Of a stretch of DNA of 64,000 bases, positions 41,701-54,461 are shown in pieces. Every line of letters starts with the position of its first letter. The first letter of the stretch is position 1. Origin of the DNA: Tipula vernalis (taxonomy: Eukaryota > Arthropoda > Insecta > Diptera > Tipulidae); NCBI GenBank assembly GCA_958295665.1, contig OY282560.1, forward strand, positions 43,152,333 through 43,216,332, read 5' to 3'. Under the pieces are notes generated by a model, which saw only the letters and a program-made list of their open reading frames with translations, was not told the origin of the DNA and made no database searches. The position numbers and the translations under genes are program-made.

Positions 41701-44700
41701 GTATGAAAGCTCCAATTTTTTTTTTCAAAGGGCAGAGTAAGCGAATAGAAAATCTTCATTAGACTGATGGTCAATGGTCATAGAGCTTTTCACTAATTCG
41801 GAAATCTTTAATTTTTAAATGGAGCCACAAATATTTCGATCTTCGTTGCTCAGTGATTTTTCTGTACTCAGTTTGTTTAATACTCCTCTCATTTAGCAAA
41901 AGCGTTCTCAGAGAGTTTCTAAAATTTGAAAATGCCAAAAATTTCCAAAATTTATAGAATTTAAAAAATTTCGGCAAATGAAGATTTTTTAAAAATGTTA
42001 AAGGTTTCAATTTAACAAGCTTAAGACACAAATTTGAAGAATTTACTGAAATTCGGTAACTTTAAAAATTTGAGAACAATCATGTGTTTAATTTAAACTA
42101 TTTAAAGAAATTTAAGATTCTTAGAATTTTCCTATGATTTTGAACAATAATTTATCAATGAATTCTAAAAATTACAAATAAATTTTTATTTAATAGGTTT
42201 CAAACTAAAAAGAAGTCGTTACGGAAATCTCAGAATTCTTAGTTATTAATTATAAAATTTAACCGACATTTATTTACTTAGAAGAGTGTCGGGTCTTTTG
42301 AGTTCTCTTTGCAAAATCATTCAAACGATTAACAGAACTTACTACAGAATGTCCTACCCGTTTGTCCCCAATTTTAATTATTAACCAGGTTCAATAATAT
42401 ACTGTAGAAATTAACTAAAAATAACAAAACGAAATTGAACATAATTGAAAAAAAAATGGAAGTCTACCGTAATGGAAGCTAAGCCTTAAAAGTTAGATAA
42501 ATAATGTTGAAATTCCAAGCATAGCAGTAGAAGCAACTATGATTTTCCAACCAATATCTCAAATCAGCAGAACCCTAAATAATTGTTTGTATCAATAAGA
42601 GCAAAAGTAGAAATCTCTTTAATATCTAGCATATTTGGTAATCAAGCGCAAGAGAATTGATGTTCGTTTGTCGTCTTAAGTGGTAAACATTTGAGGACTG
42701 ATAACTTTAATTCAAAAATGTCGGGGTATCACACCTCGGTTCAAAATATTCAATGTCGTTCATATCTGCCATAAGCTTATGTTGTTAGGTTCGGATCTCA
42801 ACTCAATTTTATGAGGCACTCGTTTGATCAAAATTTCGAATACCACTAGAAAAGGGGGCGTCTGTTGATACTGGTGAAATATTACTTCATCATTTATAAA
42901 ATTGTTGGTTTGCCATTAATAATGGCATCGACATTTTTTTGAAAATTTGACGCATTTGTAGGAATAAATTAACAAGGAACTAGGCACCACGGTAATAGAA
43001 ATGAAGAGGCATGTATATATGTGAATTATAAACTCGAGATTAGGATACCTTTAGGCAATATCTATCATTTAATCTATAATTTTGTACAATCTGTCATTTT
43101 GCCAATTTTTTAAATATGAACAATTTCACGAAATTTGTCTTTAGATCTGTGCTAGATAATAACTTTAGTGCTAGATAATAACTAGATAATAAATTTAGAA
43201 TTATTAAAACGGATGGCGAGCTAGGTAAATCAAGCTTTTGCTGCCCAGGTTTTCAACGGGATAACAGAAGAAGCAATCGTTATTTCGGACTTTATTTAAT
43301 ACAGTGCTCCTCCTAAACCACGACTGTTTATCTTACTGTAAGTAGCATGCCTTAAATGAGGAATACACAACCTATTTTAATAAACAGCACATTTAATGGA
43401 CCCCTTTCTGTTATGAGTTTCTGTTTTTAAAAGTCTGTAAATACGGAATAACATTAAAATTTGTAAAATATTCAGTTCGAGCGGCAAGTTTGATCTAATA
43501 AGCAGCAATGTTCAGAAATGTATCGAATTTTTAAAAAAATATTAATCTTGAAAATAAAAAACTTGGTCGAAAAATAGAACTTTGAAAACAAATACATATT
43601 CGGAAAACACTTTATGTAGTTACGGTGAGACACAAACTTGGCAACGCAGTGACGTCTCCCAAAACAGTTTCAATTGTGTTACGAAAATAATCTCAAATTG
43701 TTACAAATAGTTTACGATTAGAGTATTCCGTATCTACATAACTCACCCAAGCCACCAAGGAGGAGGAAATTGCAATTTCTGCCAATAACTATGGGTGTCT
43801 TTATTCCATTTTATCTGCAAATTGAATATAGCATTTTTTTTAAAATGCCTTCAATAAAATTTCTATTTGGCAACAAACTTTCTCACATATCTGTAAAGTC
43901 GTTAAATCGATTTTAGTACAGAAAATTAAAACTTTACAACACAATAATAGAATAACGACAACCATTTTCTATTTTATGTATTTGTTATAACCTCGTATGC
44001 CAAACTACAGTTCCTTATGACTTTATATAAAATATATTTCCATCTATAAATTTTATGGCATTGAGACGAGCCGCATACTAGTATTTAGTAATAATACAAC
44101 CATTCAATTATATTAAAAAAATAAAAATAAAGAAGAAATAGAAAATGCATGAAATTACTAAATTAAAACGAAATACTATTAAAACCAAATGCTATATAGT
44201 GTAAATAAATAAATAGTAATTACTACACTAAATGGGATTTTATTATTTCGCGCGCGTATCCCGTTTCGTGTTTCCAATCTACCTTTAAAATCAGCGTAAA
44301 TCAACCATCATAATGGATTTAAAAAGAATCGGTTTATGTGAGCGCACCACACAATCATTCGTAATACAATATTCTCATGTACGTAATACAGATGTACAAT
44401 GTACAAATATAGAGTACATCATTTTATATTTATAGTACCATGATTTCATTAAAAACTATCTAAAAGTATGTGAATTTATTTTTCTTTCCACCTCACATAA
44501 CAACATCAGCATCATCGTATACAAGATTCTGTATAGTGTATATGTAACATAAATTCTTTAAAAGGCGCTCTCATCCCCGAAAGATTTCCCGTTTTTACAT
44601 AAAATACTAAATAATAACGGTGGCATCTAAACTAAGTGCCGCGGGACTTGTAGTGGTCCGTTACATTCCGTTTTAGTTTTTCGCAATTTTTTTTTTGGTG

Positions 44701-45195
44701 TATTTGAACCGAACCTGTACAAAATTTTGTTGCCGCACAAAATTCGATTTTCAATTCAGAGATTAGAATAATTTTCTGAGCTGTAATCGTTTCAGCCAAA
44801 TTATTTACACATTTTTTAATTTTTGATTTTGTATTATTGAATTTGGAAATTTTCGAAATTCGACAATTAGTTTTTAAAATGTTAGAACCACATTTTCGCA
44901 ATTCAAGTTCTATTTATTGAGTGAAATTTTTGACATTTTTTTCTCTAAAATAAAATATAATAAGACTGTAACCTGGATTTGTGCAAAAAAAATTTAAAGT
45001 TTGATAAATTTTGAATTCAACCTAGTATATTAGTGAATTTAAAGACTAATTCAGAATTGAGTTAAAACTTTCAGAAAAAATAAAATTAAAATTCAATTAC
45101 ATAAAACCTTTTATGAAGAGATTTTGTTGGATATAAGATGACCGAATTCACTAAATTTGAGCAATTTCTTTTGAAAGTAGAGTCGGTCGCTTTCG
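41701..45195. other. Noncoding AT-rich stretch
   Basis: Nothing recognisable as a gene, tRNA or element. A short cluster of GCTAGATAATAACTTTAG repeats occurs near 43150-43195. A few minus-strand frames (for example 44632-44901) are Lys/Asn/Ile-rich and look like chance. Confidence 0.55.
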
Positions 45196-45415
45196 AAAAA
45201 TCAAGCTAGCTTTTAAAGCAGTCGCAATTCTATGTTGTACGTTTTAAATTAGCTGCAATATTTTTAAAAATGAAAAGATAACGTAGAATTGTAAATATTG
45301 GGCCTATTTTTTTATTCACATCGTGAGTGTATAAATTATTCGTGTTTCTCCAACAGAAAACGATCAAAGCAGAGAGTAAAAAATAGGCCAAACATAAAAG
45401 CTAGCTTGATTTTTT
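45196..45415. mobile_element. Possible small inverted-repeat element (MITE-like)
   Basis: AAAAATCAAGCTAGCTTTTA (45196-45215) recurs inverted at 45395-45414. Nested inside, GGCCTATTTTTT at 45300-45311 pairs with AAAAAATAGGCC near 45378-45389. The spacing (about 220 bp) and terminal inverted repeats fit a non-autonomous DNA transposon, but no clear target duplication or transposase is seen. Confidence 0.5.
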
Positions 45416-46079
45416 AAGGAAGGACAAAATGGACTTAGACCCCCTGGAAAATAAACGGTTAATATATTCCAAATCTTAATTTATTTTTTGGAGATAAAAA
45501 AAAACAAATTTGTTAAGTTATTTAGTAAATATGAATTATTCAACATCCCGAATACGTTAGTTTTCTGTAAATTGGTGGCTCCATTTGGCTTAGAGTCATA
45601 TAAATTACCAACACGGAACCAAAAAAAGGAAGGTTCGAGGCGCCTCGAAAAATACCACAATAAGTTTTATTCTTTGACCGCATTCTAGGTTCGTCTTGAG
45701 TCGAGAGGAGTTTAAAACATTAAACTGGTTCTTTGTAACAACTAATTAATTCGTGCATCGAATATGGTATAGCTTGCTCTTCGAACAATTTCCAGAAATT
45801 CATGAATAGTAGAAGGGTGCAACGCTTAAAAGCAGGCAACTAATCTATATTAAGTCATGATATCTCCGAACCGGGGTTTTCATTTGATTTTCAAATTAGA
45901 CTAAATTGAATTGTGTGAGATTCGCAACTATTGCAGAATTCTTTCTACCATATCAAAGTTATTCTATGACCTGGTTCATATATTGTTGTTTCTTCACGCG
46001 ATAATTTTAATCTTGCCTGCTCAACACTCTATAGTTTAAATCTTACCTATCTGACCATTTTAAATTAAATTTTGGTCAT
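45416..46079. other. Noncoding AT-rich stretch
   Basis: No gene seen. The 66-codon frame at 45488-45688 lacks motifs. It borders the large satellite array. Confidence 0.5.
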
Positions 46080-49000
46080 TTTTAAACGCCTTAATTTTTT
46101 TTTTAAAAATACGGAATCCTACTTTCTTAACTTGAATAGACAAAGCATTTGATTTGATTTCAAATTTCGAGGAAAAACAAAATTTCTTAAAATTTAGTAA
46201 TTTTCAAAAAATTTATTTAAATCCAATAAATATTCAAATTTTAGTAATTTTGAATTGTTTAGTCAATTTTCGAAGTTTAAAATAAGAAAACGTACCTTCT
46301 GAAATTCTTATTACAATAAAAGGTTTGGTCTGGAAACAAAATGTTTCAACATTTATTAAATTTCAAAAATGTTATTAAAATCCAGGAAATGTTTCAATTT
46401 CGGTATTTTTTAAACGTTAAGTAAATTTTTGAAATTTTAAAATAAGAAATCTTACTTTCTAAATTTGAGCAGATAAAATACGTTTGGCCTGATTTCAATG
46501 TAATTTATTTTTAAATGTTTATTAAAATTAGGGAAATTTTAAAAATTCGGTAATTTTTCAATGTTCAGTATATCGAAATTTTAAAATTAAAAACATACTT
46601 TCTAAACTTATCATTTAATAGTAGACAAAACGTTTGGTCTGATTTCAAATGTCGAGGACACAAATTTCTTAAAATTTAATAATTTTCAAAAAATTTATTA
46701 AAACTCAATGAAATTTTTGTCTAATAAATTTTCGAAGTTTAAAATAAGAAACCACACTTTCTGAAATTCGTACAAACATTGGGTCTGGAAACAAAATTTC
46801 CCAAAATTTTATTTTACTTAAAAATGTTATTAAAATCCAGGAAATTTTAAAATTTCGATAATTTTTAAACATTCAGTAAACTTTTAGGAAATTTTAAAAT
46901 AAGAAATCTTACTTTCTAAACCTGTAATTTCGAGGGTAAACAGCGTTTCTAAAAATTTTATTAAATTCCAAGACATTTTAAAATTCTGAAAACTTTTAAA
47001 TATACTAAATTTTAAATCAGAAAACATGTTTTTTAAACTTTATAACGATACAGCGATTGGTCTGATTTAAAATTTCGGGGGCACACAAAATTTCTCAAAA
47101 TTGAATACATTTTAAAACGTTTATCAAAACTCAAATTATAAAATTTCCGTAATTTTTGAATGTTCAATTTTTCAAAATTTCAAAATTAAAAACAAACTTT
47201 CCAAACTCTGATTTGGAATATCTAGAATAAACTAAATTTGTTGAAATTTAATAAATTTTAAAAATTTTATTGAAATCCAGTAAATATTAGTAATAATTTT
47301 TTAATAAATTTTCGAAGTTTACAATAAGAAAACATACTTCCCGAACTCCATATAACAGATAAAGCAACGAGTCGAATTTCAAATTTCAAGAATAAACGAA
47401 ATTGATCAAAGTTTAATACATTTTAAAACTTTTATTTAAATTTGGGAAATTTTAAAACTTCGTTAATTTTTAAACGTTCAGTAAATTTTTCAAATTTAAA
47501 AATAAGAAATACGTACGTCTAATTAATCGTCTAACAGATTAAGCGTTTGGTCTAATTTGTAATTTCAAGGTAAACAAAATTTAATAAATTTCAAAAAATT
47601 TATTAAAATTCATGAAGTTTTGAAAGTTTCGTTTAACGGAATTTTAAAATTAAAAAATTTACTTTCTCAACTTCAAATTTCGATATAGAAAATTTCTTAA
47701 AATTTAGTAAACTTCAAAACATTTATTAAAATTCAGGAATTAATAAAATTATGTTAATTTTTAAATATTTAGTAATTTTTCGAAATTTAAAATAAGAAAA
47801 CACACTTTCTGAATTTCTTGTGCCGTACAAAGCGTTTGGTCTGATTTCAAATCTCGGAGCTAACCAATGTTTCCCAAAATTTAATAAATTTCAAAAAAAA
47901 TTATTGAAATCCTGGAAATTTTAAAATTTTAATTTTTCGAAATTTTATAACTACAAATCATACTTTCTCGACTTATCACTTAACAGATAAAACGTTTAGT
48001 CTGATTTTAAATTTCAAGGATAACCAAAATTTCTTTAAATTTAATAAATTTCAAAATAGTTCATGAAAGGTGGTTTGATTTAAAATTTCGAGTAAAATCC
48101 TGAAATTTTCAAATTTGGGTAATCTTTAAATGCTCAGTTTTTCAAAATTTTTAAATTAAAAAACAAATTTCATAAACTTACCATTTAACAGGCGAAGTTT
48201 TTAGTCTAATTTCAAATTTCGATAAAATCCAGTAAATATTCAAATTTAAGTAATTTTTAATTTCTACCGTAGTAAATTTTCAAAATTTAAGAAAATATAT
48301 TTTTGGAACTTCGTATGACAGATAAACCGTTTAAAAATTCAAGAAATTTTAAAAATATGGTAAATTTTAAATATTGTGTAAAATTTAAAAATTTGAAATA
48401 ATACGTTCTATACTATACATCGTGTGTAAAAAAGTAAACAAAGTTTCTCAAAATTGAATAGATTTCAAAATATTTTATAAAATTTAGGAAAGATTTCAGA
48501 ACATTTTCAGTAAACAAAATTTTCCAAAATTACATAAGTCTCAGAAAATTTATTAGACGTCAGAAAATTTTTTAAATTTTAATAAATTTTAGTAGAATGA
48601 AAGAAATATTCTTAATTTTTAAATGTTTAGGAAATTTTTGAAATTTGAAATAAAAAGAACATTCTTTCTGGACTTCGTATAAAAGATGAAGCGTTTGGTC
48701 CCATTTCAAATTTCGGTGAGTAAACAAGCCAAAACTAGGAAATTTCGGTAATTTTTAATATTTTGTATAAACATTTTTTGGTAAATTTTTGATTTTTGAT
48801 CTGTCATTTTTTCTACTCTGTCTGAATTTTTGTACCTGCGTTAGATAACGTCATCCTAGGTGCGAAAAAATTTGGGAGCAGTTTCAAACAACGAACAAAG
48901 AGTTATCGAAAAAATGTCAGATACGTTAAATTACTGTTAGGTCGACTATATACTTACTAAACGTACAACAGATAAAGCATTTGTTCTGATTTCAAATTTC

Positions 49001-49680
49001 GAGGGTACACAAAATTACCAAAATTTAATATATTTAAAATTTTTTATTAAAAACCCAGAAATTTCCAAACTTTGATCATTTTTAAACATTCATTGAATTT
49101 TTGAAATTTTAAAATAAGAAATCTCACTTTCTAAACTTGAACAGGTTACCCATATAGCGTTTGGTGTGATTTCAAATATTGAGGATAAACAAAATTGAAA
49201 TATAATAAATTTCAAAGTATTATTAAAATCCAGTAAATATTAAAATTTTAGAAATTTTTTTTAGAAAACATACTTTCTAAACCTCGTATAACAGATAAAG
49301 CGAATGATCTGATTTCAAATTTCGAGAATAAACAAATTTTCTCAAACTTCAGTAAATTTCGAAATATTTCTTAAAATTCACAAATTATCCAAATAATGGT
49401 AAATTTTATTTGTTTAGTGAATTTTCAATGTTTAAAATAAGAAAACTTCTAAACTTTGTACAACAGACAAAGCGTTTGGTCTGTTTTGAAATTTCGAAGG
49501 TAAACAAAATTTTTCAAAATTTAACACATTTAAATTTTTTTTTTCAAATCGACGAATCTTTCAAATTTTGATAATTTTAAATGTTTAGTGAATTTTTGAT
49601 ACTTTCTAAACTTATCGTGTAACAGATTCTGATTTCAAATTTCGAGGGTAAACAAAATGTAATAATTTTCAAAAAATTTA

Positions 49681-51582
49681 CTAAACACCAAAATATGATT
49701 AAATATTCAGTAAATTCTTAAGTTTTAAAATTAGAAAATATACCTTCTGAACTTTGTGTAACAGATAAAATGATTTTTTTTGGTTTCAAATATCGAGGGA
49801 AAAGAACATTTTCAAAGTTTTATTAAAATTCAGGAAATTTTCTAATTTTTAGAAGTTTAGTTTATTTTCAATTTTTGAAATTAACAAACATAATTTCTGA
49901 AGTTCGTGTAACAGAAAAAAGCGTTTGGCCTTATTCCAAATTTGGAAGATAAACAACATACTTAAACTTGAATAAATTCAAAAAATTTATTTAAAACCAG
50001 AAAATTTCGGTAATTTGAACTGAATTCTGAATGCACTTTCGAAGTTTTAAAATTAGACAATAAACAGTTTTTTGAAATTTTAAACTTAAAAATCGTAATA
50101 TAACGTTTAGCAGCAAAAACTTTTGCTCTGATTTCAAATTCCGATGATAAACATAATTCCTCAAAATTTATTAAATATTCTTAAAATTCAGATAATTTTT
50201 AAATGTTCAAAAATTTTTTAAAGAAATCATACTTTCTTAACTTGAAGAGATAAAGCGTTGCGTCTGATTTCAAATTTCGGTGAAAACCAAAATTTCTCAA
50301 ATTTTATTAAATTTCAAAAAATTTGCAAAAATCATACTTTCTAAACTTGAAGAGATAAAGCGTTGCGTCTGATTTCAAATTTCGGTGAAAACCAAAATTT
50401 CTCAAATTTTATTAAATTTCAAAAAATTTGCTAAACACCAAAATATCATTAAATTTATAAATATTCAGTAAATTCTTAAGTTTTAAAATTAGAAAATATA
50501 CCTTCTGAACTTTATGTAACAGATAAAATGTTTTTTATGGTTTCAAATTTCGAGGGTGTAGAACATTTTTTAAAATTTTAATAAAATTCAGGAAATTTTC
50601 AAATTTTTAGAAGTTTAGCTAATTTTTCAAGTTTGAAATTAACAAACTTAGTTTTTAAACTACGTGTAATAGAAAAAAGCGTTTGGCCGTATTCCAAATT
50701 TGGAAGGTAAACAACCTGCTCAAACTTGAATAAATTCAAAAAATTTATTTAAAACCAGAAAATTTCGGTAATTTGAACTGAATTCTGAATGCACTTTCGA
50801 AATTTAAGATTAGACAATATACAGTATTTCGAAATTTTAAAATTAAAAATCGTAACTTAACGAATAGCAGAAAAAACTTTTGCTCTGATTTCAAATTCCG
50901 AGGATAAACATAATTCCTCAAAATTTATTAAATATTATTAAAATTCAGATAATTTTAAAATGTTCAAAAAAATTTTAAATTTTAAAATAAGAAATCATAC
51001 TTTCTAAACTTGAAGAGATAAGGCGTTTCGTCTGATTTCAAATTTCGATGGAAACCCAAATTTCTCAAATTTTAATAAATTTCAAAAAATTTGCTAAACA
51101 CCAAAAAATTATTAAATTTGTAAATATTCAGTAAATTCTTAAGTTTTAAAATTAGAAAATATACCTTCTGAACTTTGTGTAACAGATAAAATGTTTTTTG
51201 TGGCTTCAAATTTCAAAGAATATTTTTCAAAATTTTAGTGAAATTCAGGAAATTTTCAAATTTTTAGAAGTTTAGTTAATTTTTCAAGTTTGAAATTAAC
51301 AAACATACTTTCTGAACTTTGTGTAACAGAAAAAGCGTTTGGCCTTATTCCAAATTTGGAAGGTAAACAACCTACTCAAACTTGAATAAATTCAAAAAAT
51401 TTATTTAAAACCAGGAAATTTCGGTAATTTGAACTGAATTCTGAATGCACTTTCGAAATTTAAGATTAGACAATATACAGTTTTTGGAAATTTTAAAATT
51501 AAAAATCGTAACATAACGTTTAACAGATAAAAATTTTGCTGTGATTTCAAATTTCGAGGATAAACATAATTTCTCAAAATTT
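49681..51582. repeat. Higher-order repeat inside the satellite, ~650-660 bp unit
   Basis: The phrase CTAAACACCAAAATAT and several hundred following bases recur at 49681, 50431 and 51094. Within each unit four satellite monomers keep a fixed order of variants (for example GCGTTTGGCCTTATTCCAAA, then ACTTTTGCTCTGATTTCAAA). The first interval is longer by a 105 bp tandem duplication (about 50225-50330 and 50331-50435). The third unit is cut by the foldback insertion. Confidence 0.88.
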
Positions 51583-51927
51583 TAAACATTTTTTAAAAAA
51601 AAAAAAAAAAAAAAATTTTTTTTGAAGCGGAGTGACGTAAGTGATCTTTTTATAATTAATATTATTTCGTATAATCACAAAACACCAACAGTTTTCACTT
51701 ACTTAAAAATAAAAAAAACCAAAATTTTTATTTTTGAATTTATTTACTTTTATTTATTTAAAATTACAACTAGTTTCGATCTTGTAAAGATCATCTACAG
51801 GTAATTTTTTGCAATTGGTTAAATAAATAAAAGTAAATAAATTCAAAAATAAAAATTTTGGTTTTTTTTATTTTTAAGTAAGTGAAAACTGTTGGTGTTT
51901 TGTGATTATACGAAATAATATTAATTA
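51583..51927. mobile_element. Foldback insertion with ~110 bp inverted repeats
   Basis: Arms 51653-51762 and 51819-51927 are essentially perfect inverted copies (starting TAATTAATATTATTTCGTAT). The 56-base centre includes TTTCGATCTTGTAAAGATC. TTCTCAAAATTT flanks both sides (51571-51582 and 51928-51939) and belongs to the satellite, consistent with a target duplication of at least 12 bp. A poly-A/poly-T run (51594-51620) lies at the left side. It has no ORF of note. Candidates are a foldback transposon or a rearranged Penelope-like fragment. Confidence 0.75.
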
Positions 51928-52004
51928 TTCTCAAAATTTATTAAATATTATTAAAATTCAGATAGTTTTTAAATGTTCAATAAATTTTAAAATTTTATAA
52001 TAAG

Positions 52005-52354
52005 AAATCATACTTTACCGAGCAAACGGCGCAGTGGTTAAAGCTGCGGCGGTTGGATCGGGAGGTACCGGGTTCGAATCCCTATAGGGGCGGGATGCAA
52101 AAGGGATTTTTCATCATCTGATTGCGATCGGTGATGAAGATGAACACATCTATGACCCCCTGTTGAGAGTGCAGAATCCATGGGCCGACCCACCTTTCAT
52201 GTCAGCACTACGGGTTGGCATGAAGCAATGCAATGTGCAGGTGGTTTTCAAAGACGGATCTGTAGCCGCCCGTCCTCGATTTGGCTACTCCAGGCGTAAG
52301 GTAGGACGGTAAAAAATAAATCAAGAAACAAACAAACAAACAAAATCATACTTT
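52005..52354 (+). mobile_element. tRNA-derived SINE inserted in the satellite
   Basis: The body (52017-52342) starts with a tRNA-like head carrying box A (GGCGCAGTGG, 52028-52037) and box B (GGTTCGAATCC, 52071-52081), the internal RNA polymerase III promoter. An unrelated ~230 bp body follows and a 3' tail of CAAA units ends it (AACAAACAAACAAACAAA). The 12 bp satellite sequence AAATCATACTTT flanks it at 52005-52016 and 52343-52354. There is no protein coding. It would be mobilised by a partner LINE with a similar 3' tail. Confidence 0.92.
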
Positions 52355-52440
52355 CTAAACCTTATAAATTTTAAAAATTTTATTAAAATCTAAAAATCTT
52401 TTAAATTTTTAGAGCTTTAGCAAAGTAAGGAACATGATGT

Positions 52441-54461
52441 TGTATTTTCTACACGACTACAAAATTAAATACAAAGTTTACGAAATACTGACTTACAGTA
52501 GTATACATACATAGATGGAGAATAGTTGTGGTTTCCATACAGACAAACATAGTATAGTTGTAATATTAAATAAAAACATAAAAATTGCATGTTCATTTTC
52601 ATTTTTTCATATATAATTTTATTATACGATTCGTAAAACTGAATTATCTACACACAGTACACTTAAAATGTAAAAATCGCTTCCAATGGAGTGAAAGATA
52701 TAGATATGGGTTAAAAGCATACATAAAAAATATACATTTGTGTACATACATATGAATAGTGTATTATAATGTTCGCTCATCACCGCTGTGGGATGAGACT
52801 AATTACAGGTTCCACGGTCATTTTTATAAATTTTATTGTGTATATGCCAATTAGTCTAACAAATTAGGTGGAATTCTGATATTATGTTTCAGGGTGAGGA
52901 ACATAGGTAATAAAAATTGAATAATTTTTTATTGGCGTTATATGCAACAATTTTCATGATATTACGCCTCGCAAGAGAATGGGACTGCATAAATTTAATT
53001 GAAATCCTAGATATAACAGTTCATTAAAGCAATAAAATATTATCTTAAACTCTACATCATTCCAGAATAAATTAATTACCCTGGTGCTTAATGTACTATG
53101 TATGAATTAATTATAGTTATCGGTAAAGTAACAATATAATACTTAGTTATATCAACAAAATGGAGAGATTTGACGACACAAAAGTTCCCTTTATACATAA
53201 TAGATAGATACATATGTAAATATGTACATGTACACAACTTTTTCAATATTCATATTATTTCTAAACCATGCCTAATCTAGGGATTATAATATATATTCTA
53301 TAATATATTTAAAAATAATAATTAAAAATGACAAATAATTTTTTTTTGTTGTATAATGCAAGTCCATAAATTTGAATATGGAAATAATAAATTTTCCAGG
53401 CGTTTGCAATAACAAAATTATTTGGTCACAAATATAAAATTTTATTTTGTATATGTTCATTACTGAATGAATTATGATGTTTAACAACATAAATTAATAT
53501 TTATTATGACATTTTAATGATTCATGCATATCGAGTTACCGGCACATTCTTTTCAGATGTGGACTGATTCGAAACTCTTTTAAAACGTACCAAATCCACT
53601 ATCAACTAAGGAATGATTGATTGAACAAGTACAAATGTGTGTTGCCAGTACCGATGACTGACCATTCCATGTATTATACAAATATGTAATGATTTTTAAA
53701 AATTATGGTTGGTTTATACATACTTGTTGTTGTCTAATTAATTCATTGACCGCTGATGGTTAGTCATCTTACCTATAAATAGAAAATAGAAAAACTTAAT
53801 TAATATTGTGCTTATAATACATGATACATTGTAATGTATAATTAAATCGTATAATTATTATATTCAGTGACCGGTTGAAATGCAGAATTACCTGTATGTC
53901 GACTAATAAATGTCATATTAAAACCTACAAGAGAGTATTAGCAAAATGCCACAAAACAGTGACAATGTAATTTTGTTTTCTAGAACTCATCAATAATTCA
54001 TAAAAAAAGTCTTACTATGGGATAAAGGACTAAATCTGTTTTGAGTTAGTTTCATTTTCTCCTAATCTTACCACGATTCTACTGAAATCTTTAATCATCA
54101 ATCTTTTATAGTTTGTTTCATACTTGGCAATTTATAAAAAATCTTGACTAACCCCGATAAAATTCGTAAAACCTGGAATAATATGCAATCATTTGCTTGA
54201 AAATGCCGACCAACATCAAGCAAATTAAAACTAAGTAAAATCGCCAACCGCCAACCAAAGGTTAAAATCCATGTCATGGATGGTTTTCCAATCAATTCAA
54301 TTTAAATGCAGTCAACTAAAACCACATCATAGTTTTTGGTCCTTCCAGTCGGATAAGTCGAGCCACCATATTTGGTCTTACAAAAGCAATGATCAGTGAA
54401 TTTAAATGTCGAATAAACATTGTTACACTCATAAAACCCTTAATCAACAAATGAGATATAA
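52441..54461. other. Noncoding AT-rich stretch
   Basis: No gene recognised and no clear LTR for the BEL-2 element that follows. Frames are short and low in complexity. Confidence 0.55.

Larger units (their letters stand above)
46080..52440. repeat. AT-rich satellite array, ~165-180 bp monomer
   Basis: A monomer of about 178 bp by hand consensus recurs with drift. It contains CAGATAAAGCGTTTGGTCTG, ATTTCAAATTTCGAGGGTAA, AATTTCTCAAAATTTAATAA, GGAAATTTTAAAATTTCGG and AAAATAAGAAAACATACTTT. Anchors GCGTTTGGTCTGATTT (and variants) occur at about 46489, 46632, 47055, 47541, 47832, 47990, 48690, 48975, 49160, 49300, 49473 and onward. A non-satellite patch lies near 48790-48945. The right part carries a higher-order repeat, a foldback insertion and a SINE. 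No coding sequence. The size and AT-richness fit heterochromatic or pericentromeric satellite, but that is inference. Confidence 0.9.

Noticed and set aside
52017..52095. Functional tRNA gene
   Set aside because: It has box A and box B but no complete cloverleaf, and runs into a SINE body with a CAAA tail and target duplications.
46080..52440. CRISPR-like array
   Set aside because: Repeats are long, AT-rich and contiguous without unique spacers of constant size; this is eukaryotic satellite.
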